From assembly GCF_032854445.1 (NCBI RefSeq), contig NC_088303.1, positions 6,705,501 through 6,769,500 of the forward strand: DNA of 64,000 nt. The letters run 5' to 3'. The first letter of the stretch is position 1. Every line of letters starts with the position of its first letter. This document shows positions 33,732-45,705 of this stretch, in pieces. Source of the DNA: Liolophura sinensis (Eukaryota > Mollusca > Polyplacophora > Chitonida > Chitonidae). Made by a program: the position numbers and the translations under genes. A model generated the notes under the pieces. It searched no databases, was not told the origin of the DNA, and worked only from the letters and a program-made list of their open reading frames with translations.

Positions 33732-34390
33732 TATTTTAACCTGTAGGCATCTTTGGCACGCACACACCCATGCATACAAATGCGTATGTAACATCACTTA
33801 ACCGCTATTATATAATCGCACATAGTAGATTCGTGGACATTGTTATGGGAAATTCCAAGGTGGACCGTAGTTTTTAGTTATCAGTTTCTTCCATTAGAAA
33901 CTTCTATAAACAAATATGTTCGTAAATCATATTATAACTTTATATTGAGCAGTTGGACCTTGGTTTACAATATTATGATCCCCGATAAGATCGTCCACAG
34001 GTATTATAGTTCATATGTTACATGCATTGGCTATGTGGGTAGTTACTAGTGGCACTGCATTGTCTTAATCATGAAGTGCCAACTCTGGTACACGCATACT
34101 GCCTCACTGTCTGAAAAGTTGCAAGGCCTTTATAGGCTTAGTCATTATTATATGAACTTCATGATTTGCGTTATAGGCTTGAGAGTCAAATATTAGTGCC
34201 CGGTTCCACGACGGTTAGTTTAGATCAGCACTGGTCACATGTTTTGTTTCCTGCTCTATTTCGTCTGGAGGTATGATATTAGACATAGTACGTCCATGAT
34301 GTTTCTAGAACGTCGTGTTCTATGTTCAATTAGTTAGCCTCCGATAAAACCTTACGTATATCCAAATCAGGTGTGGTGCATCCCATGGCA
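33732..34390. other. Intergenic, nothing recognised
   Basis: No frame of note and no repeat match. Confidence 0.4.
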
Positions 34391-34391
34391 G

Positions 34392-34482
34392 GGAGGTTAG
34401 CCTGCTAGCGCAGCACAATGACCCAGGGGCCTTTCACCAATGTGGTGACTGTGTGTTCAAGTCCAACTAATGCTGGCTTCTT
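34392..34482 (+). mobile_element. SINE-2 head fragment
   Basis: About 90 bp of the SINE-2 head (ggttagcctgctagcgcagc, then gtgttcaagtcc as B box, then atgctggcttc). It is cut where the LINE copy C begins. Confidence 0.7.
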
Positions 34483-35845
34483 CTCGAATACCCCCGTGGG
34501 GTCTCCGGGGTGCGAAGAATAGGACCTCAGCCCTATAGGCAAGCTTGTCGTGAAAGACGGCTAAAATAGAGCTCTCCCGTGTGGGCCCGGTGAATATAAT
34601 AGGCTCACATCTTCTCAGTTGTGTGAGTGGCAACCGGGAAGCGACCTATTTGCCCTGGGTTGCGACCCGTAATCTCCGAGGGACGGGATCCTGGTGGCTG
34701 ATGGCGTAGTGGTCGTGCGAGATCCTCACGCCCAACACGCCACTTTGGCCCTTGAAGAAACGGGAGGTCAGATGGGCCCGGTCCGATCAATCGGCTTAGT
34801 CACTTCTTGCCTCTGCGTGGTCACAAAATTTCTCCATAACACCACTCCTTAGAGAATAAATGTTATTTCTGAAATTTCGTTTGCGGACTACCTTTGAAGC
34901 GGTGGCTCAGGGGTCAATCGAGTAATACGTGGCTGATATGTGACTTTATTAACTTAATGGGCTTTGCCCATTAGGGCCATATATTTTAGTATACATCACG
35001 AGGAGTCCTTGGTGCGTTTCCTGGTGGGTATCCCCAGGTTCAGGCATCGTCCCTATTGGCACTCCGTGTTTGGTGGGGAACACACGAGGTAAGTTTATAC
35101 TATACCGGACAACTGGCCAGCTTTCGTTGTACTCTCAACGACGACTGAACATAGGCCGACCTCTAAAATTCATCCTTTCGTTCTGAAAACAGCTCTTTAG
35201 GCACAGTTGGCACTTTAAAAACGTTAAAAAATTACGATTCGGGGACATTATGATCGAATGTTTCCGGAACAACAATCGATGAATTTACTTTTACTGAAGA
35301 AAATTATTGATATATCTGTATATACATCACCTCACAATTCCCCTACAGCTGTCAGGGAATAACACGTGACCGGGATCAGGATATAATAGACTTATTGGAA
35401 GAAGAAATCTGTGTAGACCTAAATCCACAAGGTGTTAATCGCTTCAACACGAAGAAAGCTGGTAACATCCTTTAATACTATCTCTCTTCCGTCCTATATC
35501 TCCATTGTCCCGTATAGGGTTAGTGTATGCTAAGGCGCGGCCGATTACTCAAGTCCAACAGACGATCCTGTTGGCGGAACTTTCTTTTGGGCTTGATGTC
35601 AAAAACAGCCACGCTTAAGGTCTACAACATGGTTTCAGAAACAGAAGGGCAACAATTTCAAAGAAATTCCAACATCTTAAACCCAGAAAGACAAAACTGA
35701 ATTGCCCTCTTCTCCTAAAAATTAAGTTTCTTTTATATCGATGAACTAAAAACTGCATTAAAAAGGGCACACCATACTGCTTGTGATCCTGATTATCAGT
35801 TATTATTTATTAGTTTCGGAACCATTTCCCGCCGTCACAGAGGGA

Positions 35846-36156
35846 GTGAGTGAGTGCTTGGGATTTAACGTCGCGCTCAAAATATTTCAATCATATGACG
35901 AAGGTATCCTTAGGGTTTATGTAATGTGCCTCCTTGTAGCAGGATGGATTTCCACCGCTCTTTTGTCTAGTGCTGCTTCCCTAAGATGACTTGCGTAATA
36001 CTAATATGGGTCGACCAGTAGTTGCAACCCTTCATGCCGAACCCGAAACTAGGAACTTACAACTTTTAAAGTCTTAGGTGTGACTAGACCCAGGATTGAT
36101 ACCGAGTCTACCGCTGCCGAAGCGGACGCTCTACCAACTGTGCTATCCGGGTCAGT
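35846..36156 (-). mobile_element. SINE-1 copy inserted in LINE copy C
   Basis: Head tRNA-like part at 36080-36150 (reversed: ggatagcacagttggtagag), tail with GAGT repeats at 35846-35860. Direct repeats ccgtcacagaggga (35832-35845) and ccgtcatggaggga (36157-36170) are the target duplication with two mismatches. Confidence 0.88.
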
Positions 36157-36369
36157 CCGTCATGGAGGGAAACGTGTATTACTCAGGTTCCCAAAGCCGA
36201 AAAGGATTATACTGATCCGTATAACTGCCGCCTGATAGCTCTTACCAGCTGTGTGCTGACACGATGGAACGGATGATAATGATAAGCTTGTTTGGTTTTT
36301 AGCAACAAACAATTTAATATTTAATATTCAATAGTCGAGGTTGATCTACTTAAGGTGCGATTTCAACCT

Positions 36370-37275
36370 TTATTCGTGATGGTTTTGTTAATAATGAACA
36401 TGTGGTGTCCATGTTTTTCGACCTTGAAAAGGCCTACGACACCACATGGAAATATCGTGTTTTAAAACACCTTGTGGATATGGGCCTGAAAGGAAAATTA
36501 CCAATATTCATATCAGAATTTTTATCTGATCGTCAGTTTAGGGTAAGGGCGGGGGTCCACTATTTCTGACCCTTATGACCAGGAAATGGGTGTACCCCAG
36601 GGCACGCCTTCTCTGCTCAGCATAAAAATGTCTGGCGAAAACATTAACATCTGATACCGAAGGTTCTTTATACGTTCATTATTTCCTTATATGTCACCGT
36701 GCTAAAAACATGAATAACATCAAATGACTGGGGCAGCTTTGTCTCAGTAAGATCGAGAAATGGCAACAGAAAACGGTTTAAGATTTTAAACGTCTAAAAC
36801 TGTTGGAATGCAATTTTATAATAAACGGAAACTTCATCTTGACCCTGAGCTTAATTTTTGTAATGAACAGGTTAAAATTGTTGGAGAAACAAAATTTTTA
36901 GGTATAACATTTGATAGTAAGCTATCTTTTATACCTCATCTAAAACTATTTAAAGCTAAATGTACAAATGCTCTCGATATAATCAAGGTCGTATCTGATT
37001 GGGATGCTGAACGATCTGTTTTACCTAATATACCTAGTTTTGCCTATTTTACCTTATATCGTTCTTTGGTGAGGTCTAAATTGGAGTATCGGCCCATCAT
37101 TTACGGTTCCGATAGGAAGTCGTATATTAAAATGTTGCATCCAGCCCATCGTCAAGGTTTGAGGCTCAGCCTTGGGACTTTTAAACCATACCCAGTAGAG
37201 AGTTTATACGTAGAAGCTAACGAGCCTCCTTTACATCATACGCGTATAAAACTGAGCCTTCAACATGCTACATAG
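36370..37275 (+). pseudogene. LINE ORF2 RT fragments (copy C)
   Basis: Motif A is visible as VSMFFDLEKAYDTTWK at about 36397-36450. Motif B (MGVPQG) is near 36590. The catalytic DD box region near 36680 is altered. The frame 36808-37275 covers the thumb and connection with KFLGITFDSKLSFIPHLK and RSLVRSKLEY, then LRLSLGTFKPYPVESLYV. It ends at TAG 37273-37275 in a place where the LINE frame normally continues. Stops and shifts exclude activity. Confidence 0.8.
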
Positions 37276-38252
37276 CTTAAAGCACATCCAAGAAACCCTG
37301 CCTACGACTGTGTTTTAAATCCATCATATGTAGACACATATACTAAATATCCTAACAAGATCCCTTCGTTCGGTGTTCGTGTTAGGGACCATAGTGTGGA
37401 AGCCAACAGTAAACTCTGGTTTCTTTTCCGGAGTCCCCTCCATGGCTTCTTCCACAACCCAAACTGATATTTGATCTACGTAAATATAATAAATCCAATA
37501 TAAATCCTCTTATAATTCAGCAAGGTTTTTGCTGAAATTAAAGCTAATTATAAGGATTATAAATTTATATACACTGACAAGTCGAAGCATGGGGACGGGG
37601 TTGCGGCTGCGGCTGTCCTGGAGCAGCGAGACTCTTTCCTTTCGTCTTCCAACCTCTTCTTCAATATTCTCTGCTGAAGCCAGAGCTATACTCCTGGCCT
37701 TATCATATGTCTCTGCTGGGCGTGCCCAGAGGGCAATGATATGCAGTGACTCGCTGTCTTGCCTTTTGGCAATATAGAATAATAAATTAAAAAATCCCCT
37801 GATCCTTCAAATTTTAGCCATACATAGGAAACTAATTTGAAGAGGTAAAGACATTATATTCTTCTGGATACCAAGTCATACTGGTATCCATGGAAACACA
37901 GTCGCTGACACGGAGGCGAAAGCTGCCCTCAATAAACCCATATCTAAGATTAAAATCCCTTATACTGACACGAATGAATGAATGAATGAATGAATGATTA
38001 TGGCCTACGCCACATCGGCAATATTTCAGCCATATCGTGGCGAGAACAAGGTGAAAACACGAGACGGTGAACCTTTTCGACACGATAATGAGAACGTCAA
38101 ATATTAAACAAAAAGTTCAGACATGTTTAAAAATCGGATAAGAAAAAAAGCAAAACAGTTAAAACTCGAAAACCAACAGGTCTTAAAAATAGTATATCTA
38201 GAAATCTATATGTATATAACTTTTTATCTGTAAATATTTATGACAATTAAAA

Positions 38253-39370
38253 TTATATTTTATGACATAGGCCAATGGCCCTCAAATAATTTATGACAAC
38301 ATCGCCAGTCAAATCACATGCTGTCAAATAAATCATATACAGAATTGACTGTGTAGAATCTTTGCCGAACATGGGCGAAGCGCACACAGTCAACCAGGAT
38401 GTGTTTGATGCCATATTGGGCATCACATCCAACACACTTGGGAGCACTGAGACCATCCAGGATAAAATTGTGTGTTAGACGAGAATGACCAATATGACAC
38501 CTCGTTAGAACTACTTTTGGTCTTTACGAGACATTTGACAAGTGTAGGCATTGTAGCCATTGATAGAGTGAATAGTATGTAGTTTATTATGGGCCTGCAA
38601 GTCCCGTTCACCCTGCCACAGGCGACGAATATATTTAAGAATATTAGACTTCACGTCAGTATAAGGGATTTTAACATTTGATATGGATTTATTTAGGGCA
38701 CACTTTATCTCTCTGTCCGCGACTGTTTCCATGGATACTAATATGACTCGGTATCCAAGAGAATATAATATCTTTACCTCTTTTAATTAGTTTTCTATGT
38801 AAGGCTAACATTTCCAGAATAAGTGGATTTGTAAATTTATTATGCTTTATTGCCAAAAGGCAGGAGAGCCTGTCACTGCAAATCATTGCCTTCTGGGCAC
38901 GTCCAGAAGAAACATGTGATACGGCCAAGAGAATAGCCCTTGCCTCTGCAGAAAAGATAGAAGGCGAAAGTGGAAGACGAAGAGAAGTGGCCCGCTGATT
39001 TAAGACAGCCGCAGACGCAACCCCGTCTGTATCCTTTGACCCATCAGTATATATAAATTTGTAATCTGGATAATTAGCCGTAATTTCAGCAAAATCTTGC
39101 TGAATTATAAGGGGATTTGTATGTGATTAATTATATTTACAAAGATGGAATATCAATTTAGGTTGTGGGAGAAGCCATGGAGGGGACTCCGGAAAAGAAA
39201 CCGGAGCTATGTCCCAATGTTTAATGTTGGCTTCCACAATATAGTCCCTAAAACAAACACCGAACGAAGGGATCCTGTTAGGACATTTAGTATATTGGTT
39301 TACATATAATGGATTGACAACACAGTCGAAGGAAGGGTTTGTTGGGTCTACTTTAAGCTTTGTAGCATAT
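38253..39370 (-). pseudogene. LINE RNase H remnant (copy E)
   Basis: Minus frames 38689-38928, 38511-38732 and 38253-38456 follow each other with shifts. The first has AMICSDRLSCLLA, where the catalytic CSDS motif reads CSDR, and WIPSHISIHGN. The second has KSISNVKIPYTDVKSNILK and RRLWQGERDL. The third has the C-terminal Cys-containing end. The TDGS motif lies just upstream near 39040. Confidence 0.8.
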
Positions 39371-39379
39371 TGAAGGCTC

Positions 39380-40300
39380 AGATTGGCTGGAAGATCTCCC
39401 CAGTGCGGGTGATGTACCCATTACGTTCGTATCTGATGTTGAAGGACCAACGACCTCCAACAGTCCAAACCTATTAAAAGTTTGGACAAGGTCCCTAGTG
39501 GCCTTAGAGGCACGCTCTGTGGGACCACTAGGGTTATTATTTTCATTATAAGATTTATTTTCAGACTTAGTCCCTAGAGGAGGCCATGTGATCTCCACCG
39601 CAATTGCTGCACTTAACTCTCCTGCTACAGTCGAAACCATCATGACCGTCACTGCCGCACCGGGAACAAACCGGTTCATTTTTGCATTAGCTTTTGCCAT
39701 GACCAAACTTTTGACAGTTGAAACAACGTTTCCGGTTAGGGATACACAAGTCCACACTAACCCTATACGGGCCAATGTAGATATACGACGGAACAGATTT
39801 ATTGTTGAAGGTCAGAAGATATGTATTCAGTTTATTGATGTTACCAGATTTCTTCATTAGTAAAGCGTTTCACTCTGAAAACACCTTCCGATTTCAGTTC
39901 TGTGCAGATTTCTTCTTGTGATAAATCAACTGTTCAGGGAATTATGAGGGGAATATCAGTTGTTTTATTCAAAGCGAATAAATTTATGGATTGTTGTTTA
40001 CGGAAACATTCAATGAGAACGTCTCCGGATCGTTTTTTGTGACGTTTTTAAAGTACTTGCTGAACCCCGCAAGGCCCTTTTAAATACAAATGGATGAATT
40101 TTTGAGGCCGGCTTCTGTTCACTCTTTGTTGAGAGAACCATGAAAGCCAGCCAACTTTCCTGTCCGATGTCAACTGAGTCAGCCAAAACCTCTAACTTGC
40201 TCTTTTTATCATCACTTGAAATTGGCTGAGAGGAAGGCCTGGTAGTTATACTAGAGACATAAATTGAAAGGTTTGAGGAAGACATGGCATATATGTAATA
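39380..40300 (-). pseudogene. LINE ORF1 remnant (copy E)
   Basis: The C-terminal half is in frame 39353-39775 (parts GPTERASKATRDLVQTFNRF and VVGPSTSDTNVMGTSPALG); the knuckle region around 39590-39720 is read in another frame. The N-terminal start is in frame 40010-40345, with SSNLSIYVSSITTRPSSQP and SWLAFMVLSTKSEQK, equal to the start of ORF1 at 52120. The ATG lies near 40287. Confidence 0.75.
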
Positions 40301-40844
40301 AAAGTTCACCTCATATGTTCCCCACCCACCACGGAGTGCCAACAAGGGCGATGCCTGAACCTGGGAATACCCAGCATATACTCCATATAAGGTATACTCG
40401 TACAGATTGATTTATACCAAAGGTTAAATTCCACTGACCCATGAGCCACCGCCTCAAAGCGTATTCCCGCAAACAATATTTCAAAAATAACATATGTTCT
40501 CTAAATGATGTGCTGATATAGAGGAAATTTGGACGACGCAGAGGCAAGATATGACCAAGCCGATTGATCGTACCGGGCCCATCCGACCTCCCGTCTCTCT
40601 CCAAGTAAGGGCCAATGTGACGTGTTTAGCGTGAGGATCTCGCAAGACCAACACGCCCTTCTTGTTGATTACGTGTCGCAACCCACGGCAAACATGTCGC
40701 ACTCCGGTTGGCTCTCACACAACCGAGAAGATGTGAGTCTATTACATTCACCGGGCTGACACAGGAGAGCTCTAGGTTAGTCGTCTTATACGACAAACTT
40801 GCCTAGAGGGCTGAGGTCCTATTCTTATCACCCCCACGGGGGTC

Positions 40845-41795
40845 AAGCTAGAAGATATAGCTCCGGTCTCTTTTCCAGAGTCTCCTCTCTGGCTTCTTTT
40901 CATATCCTAAACTGATATTTGATCTAAGTAAATATAATAAATCCAATACAAATCATCTTATATTCGTCGTCTGTGGCAGGGTGATTGGGACTTTCAGGTC
41001 CATAATAAACTGCATGCTATCATCCGGCCATTGGCTACAATAATTATACTAGCGAAAAGTCTCGTAGAGACCAATTAGTTTTAACGAGGTGTCGTATTAG
41101 GGTGAGTGAGTGGTTGGGGTTTAACGTCGTACTCAACAATTTTTCAGTCATATACCGAAGGCAAGTAAGCCGCCCCCGCCCGAGCCATTTTACTGATAAG
41201 GGCCTACCAGTCGTTGCACTATCCCCTTTATGCTGAACTCCAAGACTATTTTAAAGCCTTAGGTGTTACTCGATCAAGGATTGATCCTGGATCTGCCGGT
41301 CCCAAAGCGGACGCTCTACCAAATGTGCTACCCGGGCCGGTGAGGTGTCGTATTGGTCATGCTCGTCGAAAACACAATTTTATACTATATGGGAACGGTG
41401 TTCCCGAGTGTGATGGATGTAACGCCCAATATGGCATCAAACATATCTTGGTTGACTGTGTGCGCTTTGCCCTTGTTCGGGAGAGAATCTACACAGCCAA
41501 TTCTATATATGATTTATTTGTCAGCATCGCTGGCAATGTTGTCATAAATTATATGAGGGCCATTGGTCTATATCATAAAATATAATTTGTTCGTAAACAT
41601 TTACAGATAAAAGTTATATACATGCAGATTTTTAGATGTACTATTTTTAAGATGTGTTGGTTTTGGGTTTAACTGTTTTGGGTTTTTTCTTATCTGATTT
41701 TTATCTGAACTTTTTGATTTATTTTTGATGTTCTCACTATCGTGTCGAAAACCTTAACCGTCTCGTTCTTCCCCTCATCTCACGATAGGCAAAAA
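40845..41795 (+). mobile_element. LINE copy H, 3' part
   Basis: Begins in the connection region (agctccggtctcttttccag), jumps by deletion into the RNase H C-terminal part (ttcgtcgtctgtggcaggg, 40965), is split by SINE-1 (41101-41341), and runs through the C-terminal codons (41342-41585, including NSIYDLFVSIAGNVVINY) into the 3' untranslated region. The tandem tail is lost near 41795. Confidence 0.8.
41101..41341 (-). mobile_element. SINE-1 copy with 15-bp target duplication
   Basis: Shorter copy with internal loss. The tRNA-like head is at 41265-41341. Flanking direct repeats are gaggtgtcgtattag (41086-41100) and gaggtgtcgtattgg (41342-41356), and the LINE sequence is continuous when the SINE and one repeat are removed. 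This is the cleanest insertion in the window. Confidence 0.93.
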
Positions 41796-42189
41796 CAATT
41801 TCTGTTTGACCCTTTGCAGATTTCAAGAGTGGAAAACGGCCATATGTGAGTACTTACTCTGTTGTGGACAATTTCTGGCTATCGAATTTTTGTACCCATC
41901 TGTCGACCCAGCCGTCAGGTGGTCCCAATTTATTGCCTGTTTCATCGTTTTTGTGTCATTTGTTAGGTAATTTTAGGGGAAAAAATCTTAATGATGGCGG
42001 ACGGATTTATGGGTATAGTTGGCAACACCAGGCACATTACAAAAATTTCGACATATTACCGAGAGGGATGAAACAACAAAGTCCAGTAACACTCAGACGT
42101 GGAACCATCTCTTTTTTGGAAGGAACACCCATGCTATTACTTCCTGACTGGGGAAGCGAACATTGAGGTGTGGGCAGCAAAAATGAAAG
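41796..42189. other. Spacer with unassigned 106-codon frame
   Basis: The plus frame 41846-42166 is open, without recognisable motif or repeat match. Not called as a gene. Confidence 0.25.
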
Positions 42190-42660
42190 AATTAGGCTCG
42201 GCATTATGCACATTAGTCTAAAAGCTCTTCACGCCAATCTGCCAACCAAATTAAGGGTTTAGCTCATGTGCGCTTTGCTTTGATCCTTTTGTGCTAAAAC
42301 AGCTTGAACCCTGATTTAGTCAATGCTAATCAATATGACTTCCACTGACAGGATGTGTCCTGAATACATGCAGCCGGATTCAGTTGACGAAGAACGCAGT
42401 TAATGATTAAATGTCTGGGGTGGTGTTTTTCCACCGGTGTCTGGTTTTGACTACCGCATCACGGAAAACATAGCAGAGAATTAAATGGCGCCAAAAAGCG
42501 GAATAGCCTAAGTGAGTAAGCTCAACTATGTTCACATTTGGTCTAAACTATTTGGAGAATCGCATTTCTCTCTACACAGGCTAATATGAAATGCATTCCA
42601 AAGATATTCTTGTAGCCGTTTGAAGCAATTATTCTGTGTATATAAGTAGAATTAGTACGC
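42190..42660 (+). repeat. Dispersed repeat R6, copy 1
   Basis: Shares with 46385-46915 the block atgcacattagtctaaaagc / ttgcacattagcctaaaagc, followed by ccaaattaagggtt / ccaaattgagggtt, and further right aagatattct with tttgaag and gtatat. The order and direction are the same. Class unknown. Confidence 0.45.
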
Positions 42661-43499
42661 ATTATTTAGCAACATTGTGCCAACTCCAACTTAACATAAG
42701 TTGTGAAATGAATGATTGATAATGACTACACCACTTTGGTACAATTATAACCATATCGTGGAGAGAATGTGTTCAAGCCAGCAAATTCTGATGCCATCAG
42801 CAGAAAAAATAACCACTATTTGTTAATTATACGTTTACACAAACCATGGTTAAGGCGTAATATTTGATGTTTTAAATTACTGATGCCAGATGACGGTATA
42901 CATAACGATAACATGTTCGTTAGCAAGGTGTAACGGTTAAAAAAAGTTAAAGCCAGATCTGGCGACTTCTTCACTATTTTTTTCCCTCTCCCCCATTTCT
43001 CGTGTCAATTTTAATACAGCCCACAATAAAGGAAGAGATCTAATTTCAGCTTATCCCATTGTCAGAGGATAAATCTCTAATAAGTTAAAATGGCACCCTA
43101 AACTGTGGTATTTCCTGGATTATTGCTAAGCTTGCCAAACATCTATATTTCTTTGCGTTTTTATTTTAGATATACAGAATAATTTTTGACACTTAAGTGG
43201 ATTGTTTGATCAGACTGATCACTTCCCAAATGTGAGGATACCCATCACATCGCTTAGGGACATTAACTTCGCCGCTTTGTTATCAATCACTTGTCAGTAA
43301 ATTTATCCAAGTTTCGACACAATATGAGATTATTTTTGCGTGATGCTAGATTAATGTCAAGAGGTCACGATGTAAGGAGGTAAGGGGGTATTTACGGATC
43401 AGAAAATGTTAGGGAACTGTCGGTGTGTAACGTTTTAGGTAGCTTAGTGGAAAAGAGATTTTGCAGCTCACTTCTTTTATTCACTTTTTCAGTTCAATA
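42661..43499. other. Intergenic, one old LINE-tail-like piece
   Basis: The stretch 42712-42785 (atgaatgattgataatgact, ccatatcgtgg) resembles the LINE 3' tail core but is strongly diverged. Otherwise nothing recognised. Confidence 0.35.
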
Positions 43500-43640
43500 A
43501 CATATTATGGTTTTTAAAATGTTGGAATTTTGAAGCATACTTCTCAGAAGATGTCTTGGAAATTGTTTCAGCTAGTTTATTTGCTATATCATGTGGAGAA
43601 GTTAATGTATTATCTCCATCTTTCAGATCCTAAACTTCGC

Positions 43641-44228
43641 TTTATTGTTTATCAACCAAATACTATTGAAAAGAGTATGCGTTTCCTCGCAGGTGCATCC
43701 CATAAAAAGTTCTAATATGTACCTCAACTTAATTTATAACATATAAAGTTAGCGCCAAAATCCGCTCCATGGCCGACTTCATTTTGCATAAGAACAAGTC
43801 CTGAAGTCTTCTGTGTTAGGAGGAGAATTGCTGTCGGAAACCGCTGAAGTGCTGTTCGTACATTTCCGGTAGAAGTCTTCTTCCCAGAAGGTAGTGAACA
43901 GTACAGTTCCTTTTCCGCTTGACGATCGGGAAACCGGAATGTCGGACATAGGTTCCGAGTTTACACGAAGAAGCCGGCAATTTGAACGGCTCTCAATGCC
44001 TGACAGGCAACACAACCCCAGCGTAAATTACACGGTGCTAAAGATGGAGGACGCAATGGGCTCGATCTATGCCAGCTTTGCCGTTTTCAGACTTCACGTG
44101 TATGGCGAGGAAAAATCGCAAAATTATGCAGCAGGCACAACCAGATAGGAAATAATGTGCCTTTTGCAGCCTATAGTGTCATTTTTTGCAGCCCATAGTG
44201 TCATTTTTAAAGTTTTCTGCTCCTTTAA
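43641..44228 (+). other. Unknown insert in LINE copy F with an 84-codon frame
   Basis: By comparison with 50400-50450 the LINE stops at about 43640 and resumes at about 44229; the 590 bp between match nothing else here. The plus frame 43894-44148 begins with ATG and reads as plausible protein (DDRETGMSDIGSEFTRRSR, later IYASFAVFRLHVYGEE). Near the right end a short tandem duplication agtgtcattttt occurs twice (44177 and 44200). I do not recognise the protein. It could be a captured host fragment or a non-autonomous element. Confidence 0.4.
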
Positions 44229-45242
44229 GTTTCTGAATCATGTTCCACACCTTACACATTGGTCTTTTTGATGTATTGACTGAAAGTTCCGCCAACAAGA
44301 TTGTCTCTTGGACTTAAAAAATCGATGAGCCTTGACTCGAAAAATACGAACCTGGTTTAAATTGTTATCAGTAGGACATATATTAAAATTTCTCTCGGCC
44401 TTTTTGCGGTCCTTAATGGCGTTGCTACAGTCATTATCATACTTGGGTTTACTTTTGGATTTTGGATTTGGCGAGGTTTTAAAGATAGTTCTATGGGCAG
44501 CTATTTTTCTTTACATCGGCGGCCCCTGGAGTGATATCAGCCTCGCAGAACATCTCAAATGCGATCCAATCTGCTAGATCGAATTTCCACCTAGCTACAT
44601 GTTCTTGAAAATTAGAAGAGATATTCTCTAGGATAATAGGAAAATTGTCAGTACCACAAAGATCACCATGCACTTTCCAAGGGAAATCAAGGAGAAGTGA
44701 TGGATGAGTGATAGTGAGATCGATAGCAGAATAAACGTCATTATCAGGATATAAATAGGTAATAGAACCATTATTGAAATAACACAGGTCCTCCTCAGAT
44801 AAGACGTTTTCCAGTATTTTGCCCTTATTATTGATGTTATTACTGCCCCCAAACGGGGTTATGTGGAATTAAAATCTCCCATTATTATAGTAGGCTTGGG
44901 TAATTGTTCTTTACCTTTATGTAACTGAGAAGCTGACAGAGAAGTGTTCAGAGGTATATACAGCGAATATAACGTGATTGTGTCAGACAATGAAGCACGA
45001 ACGGCCACAGACCGGAAGCTCCGTATCCAGAGCATCAGGGCTGTGAATGTTGTTGTTATTTATGAAGACAGACGAGCCGCCGGTAGCTCGCTCTTCTTCA
45101 TTTGAATAAGCATTTTATCACGAATATTTTTAAGACTTATTGTATCTTTGTCAGATATCTTCAGATGAGTTTCCTGAAGACAAAGGGCAATATGATTTAA
45201 TGATTGGACTAGCCGTATTATTTCAATATAATTTATCTTAAA

Positions 45243-45705
45243 TGTAAGCATCATGTCCTACATTCATATACCATTCGTAGTCCGTAAAAGGCGTTCCAAG
45301 TCGATAATCGCAAGATCCATATCCAAAACAACGTTTAACACTAGCTCCTAAAGACAAAGGTATGTAAGAAATTATACAAATAAGAAATAAAGCCGGTAAC
45401 ACACAAGAGAGAAGTGGTCATCAGTTTTCAATGATGCCGAGCAGACAGTGGATATTCCAGGCATGAATTCTATATCAAAGTTCAAATTCGTAGTCCATGA
45501 ATGATTTCCAGGTCAAATAACAATGAAACATGTATCTCAGTCGCGTTTTGATTACAGCTGTTCATAAAGGCGTCATGCAGATGTAAAGAGCATGGCTAAC
45601 TTTAGGGTCCCTAGCCCCAGGTTAAGTCATATTAGATACGGTTCGAAAATGATGAGCGTTACAGACCTTAACCGAACAGATTCAAAAGTAACGGAAGATT
45701 ACGTC
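45243..45705 (-). repeat. MITE-like repeat R1, copy 4, inserted in LINE copy F
   Basis: Complete copy. LINE sequence is ...aatttatcttaa before and ...aaccctgacaattcc after, where the uninterrupted LINE (51450-51475) has ttaccttaagacctcgac. So the insertion point is at or next to ttaa. Confidence 0.8.

Larger units (their letters stand above)
34490..37973 (+). mobile_element. LINE copy C, 5' end to RNase H, without 3' tail
   Basis: Begins with the conserved 5' terminus (cccccgtggggtctccgggg), then the leader to about 35080, ORF1 remains to about 35830, a SINE-1 insertion (35846-36156), RT (36180-36960) and RNase H (37529-37970). It stops abruptly after KIPYTD in the RNase H tail and is joined to the 3' tail of a copy in the other direction. 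There are many stops in all parts; the best frame is 36808-37275. Confidence 0.8.
37978..40844 (-). mobile_element. LINE copy E with both ends, internal deletion
   Basis: The 3' tail starts with a (GAAT)n run at 37978-37997, then the 3' untranslated region and RNase H (38253-39370). Near 39375 the connection region jumps directly to the end of ORF1 (39380-40300), so the whole endonuclease and RT are missing. The 5' leader ends at about 40844 with cccccacggggg. The 3' ends of copies C and E meet tail to tail. Confidence 0.82.

Noticed and set aside
45243-45705. R1 as a piggyBac-type MITE with ttaa target
   Set aside because: One copy is next to ttaa, but the copy at 14141-14495 is next to tatt and the ends do not begin with the ccc-type words of that superfamily; left unclassified.
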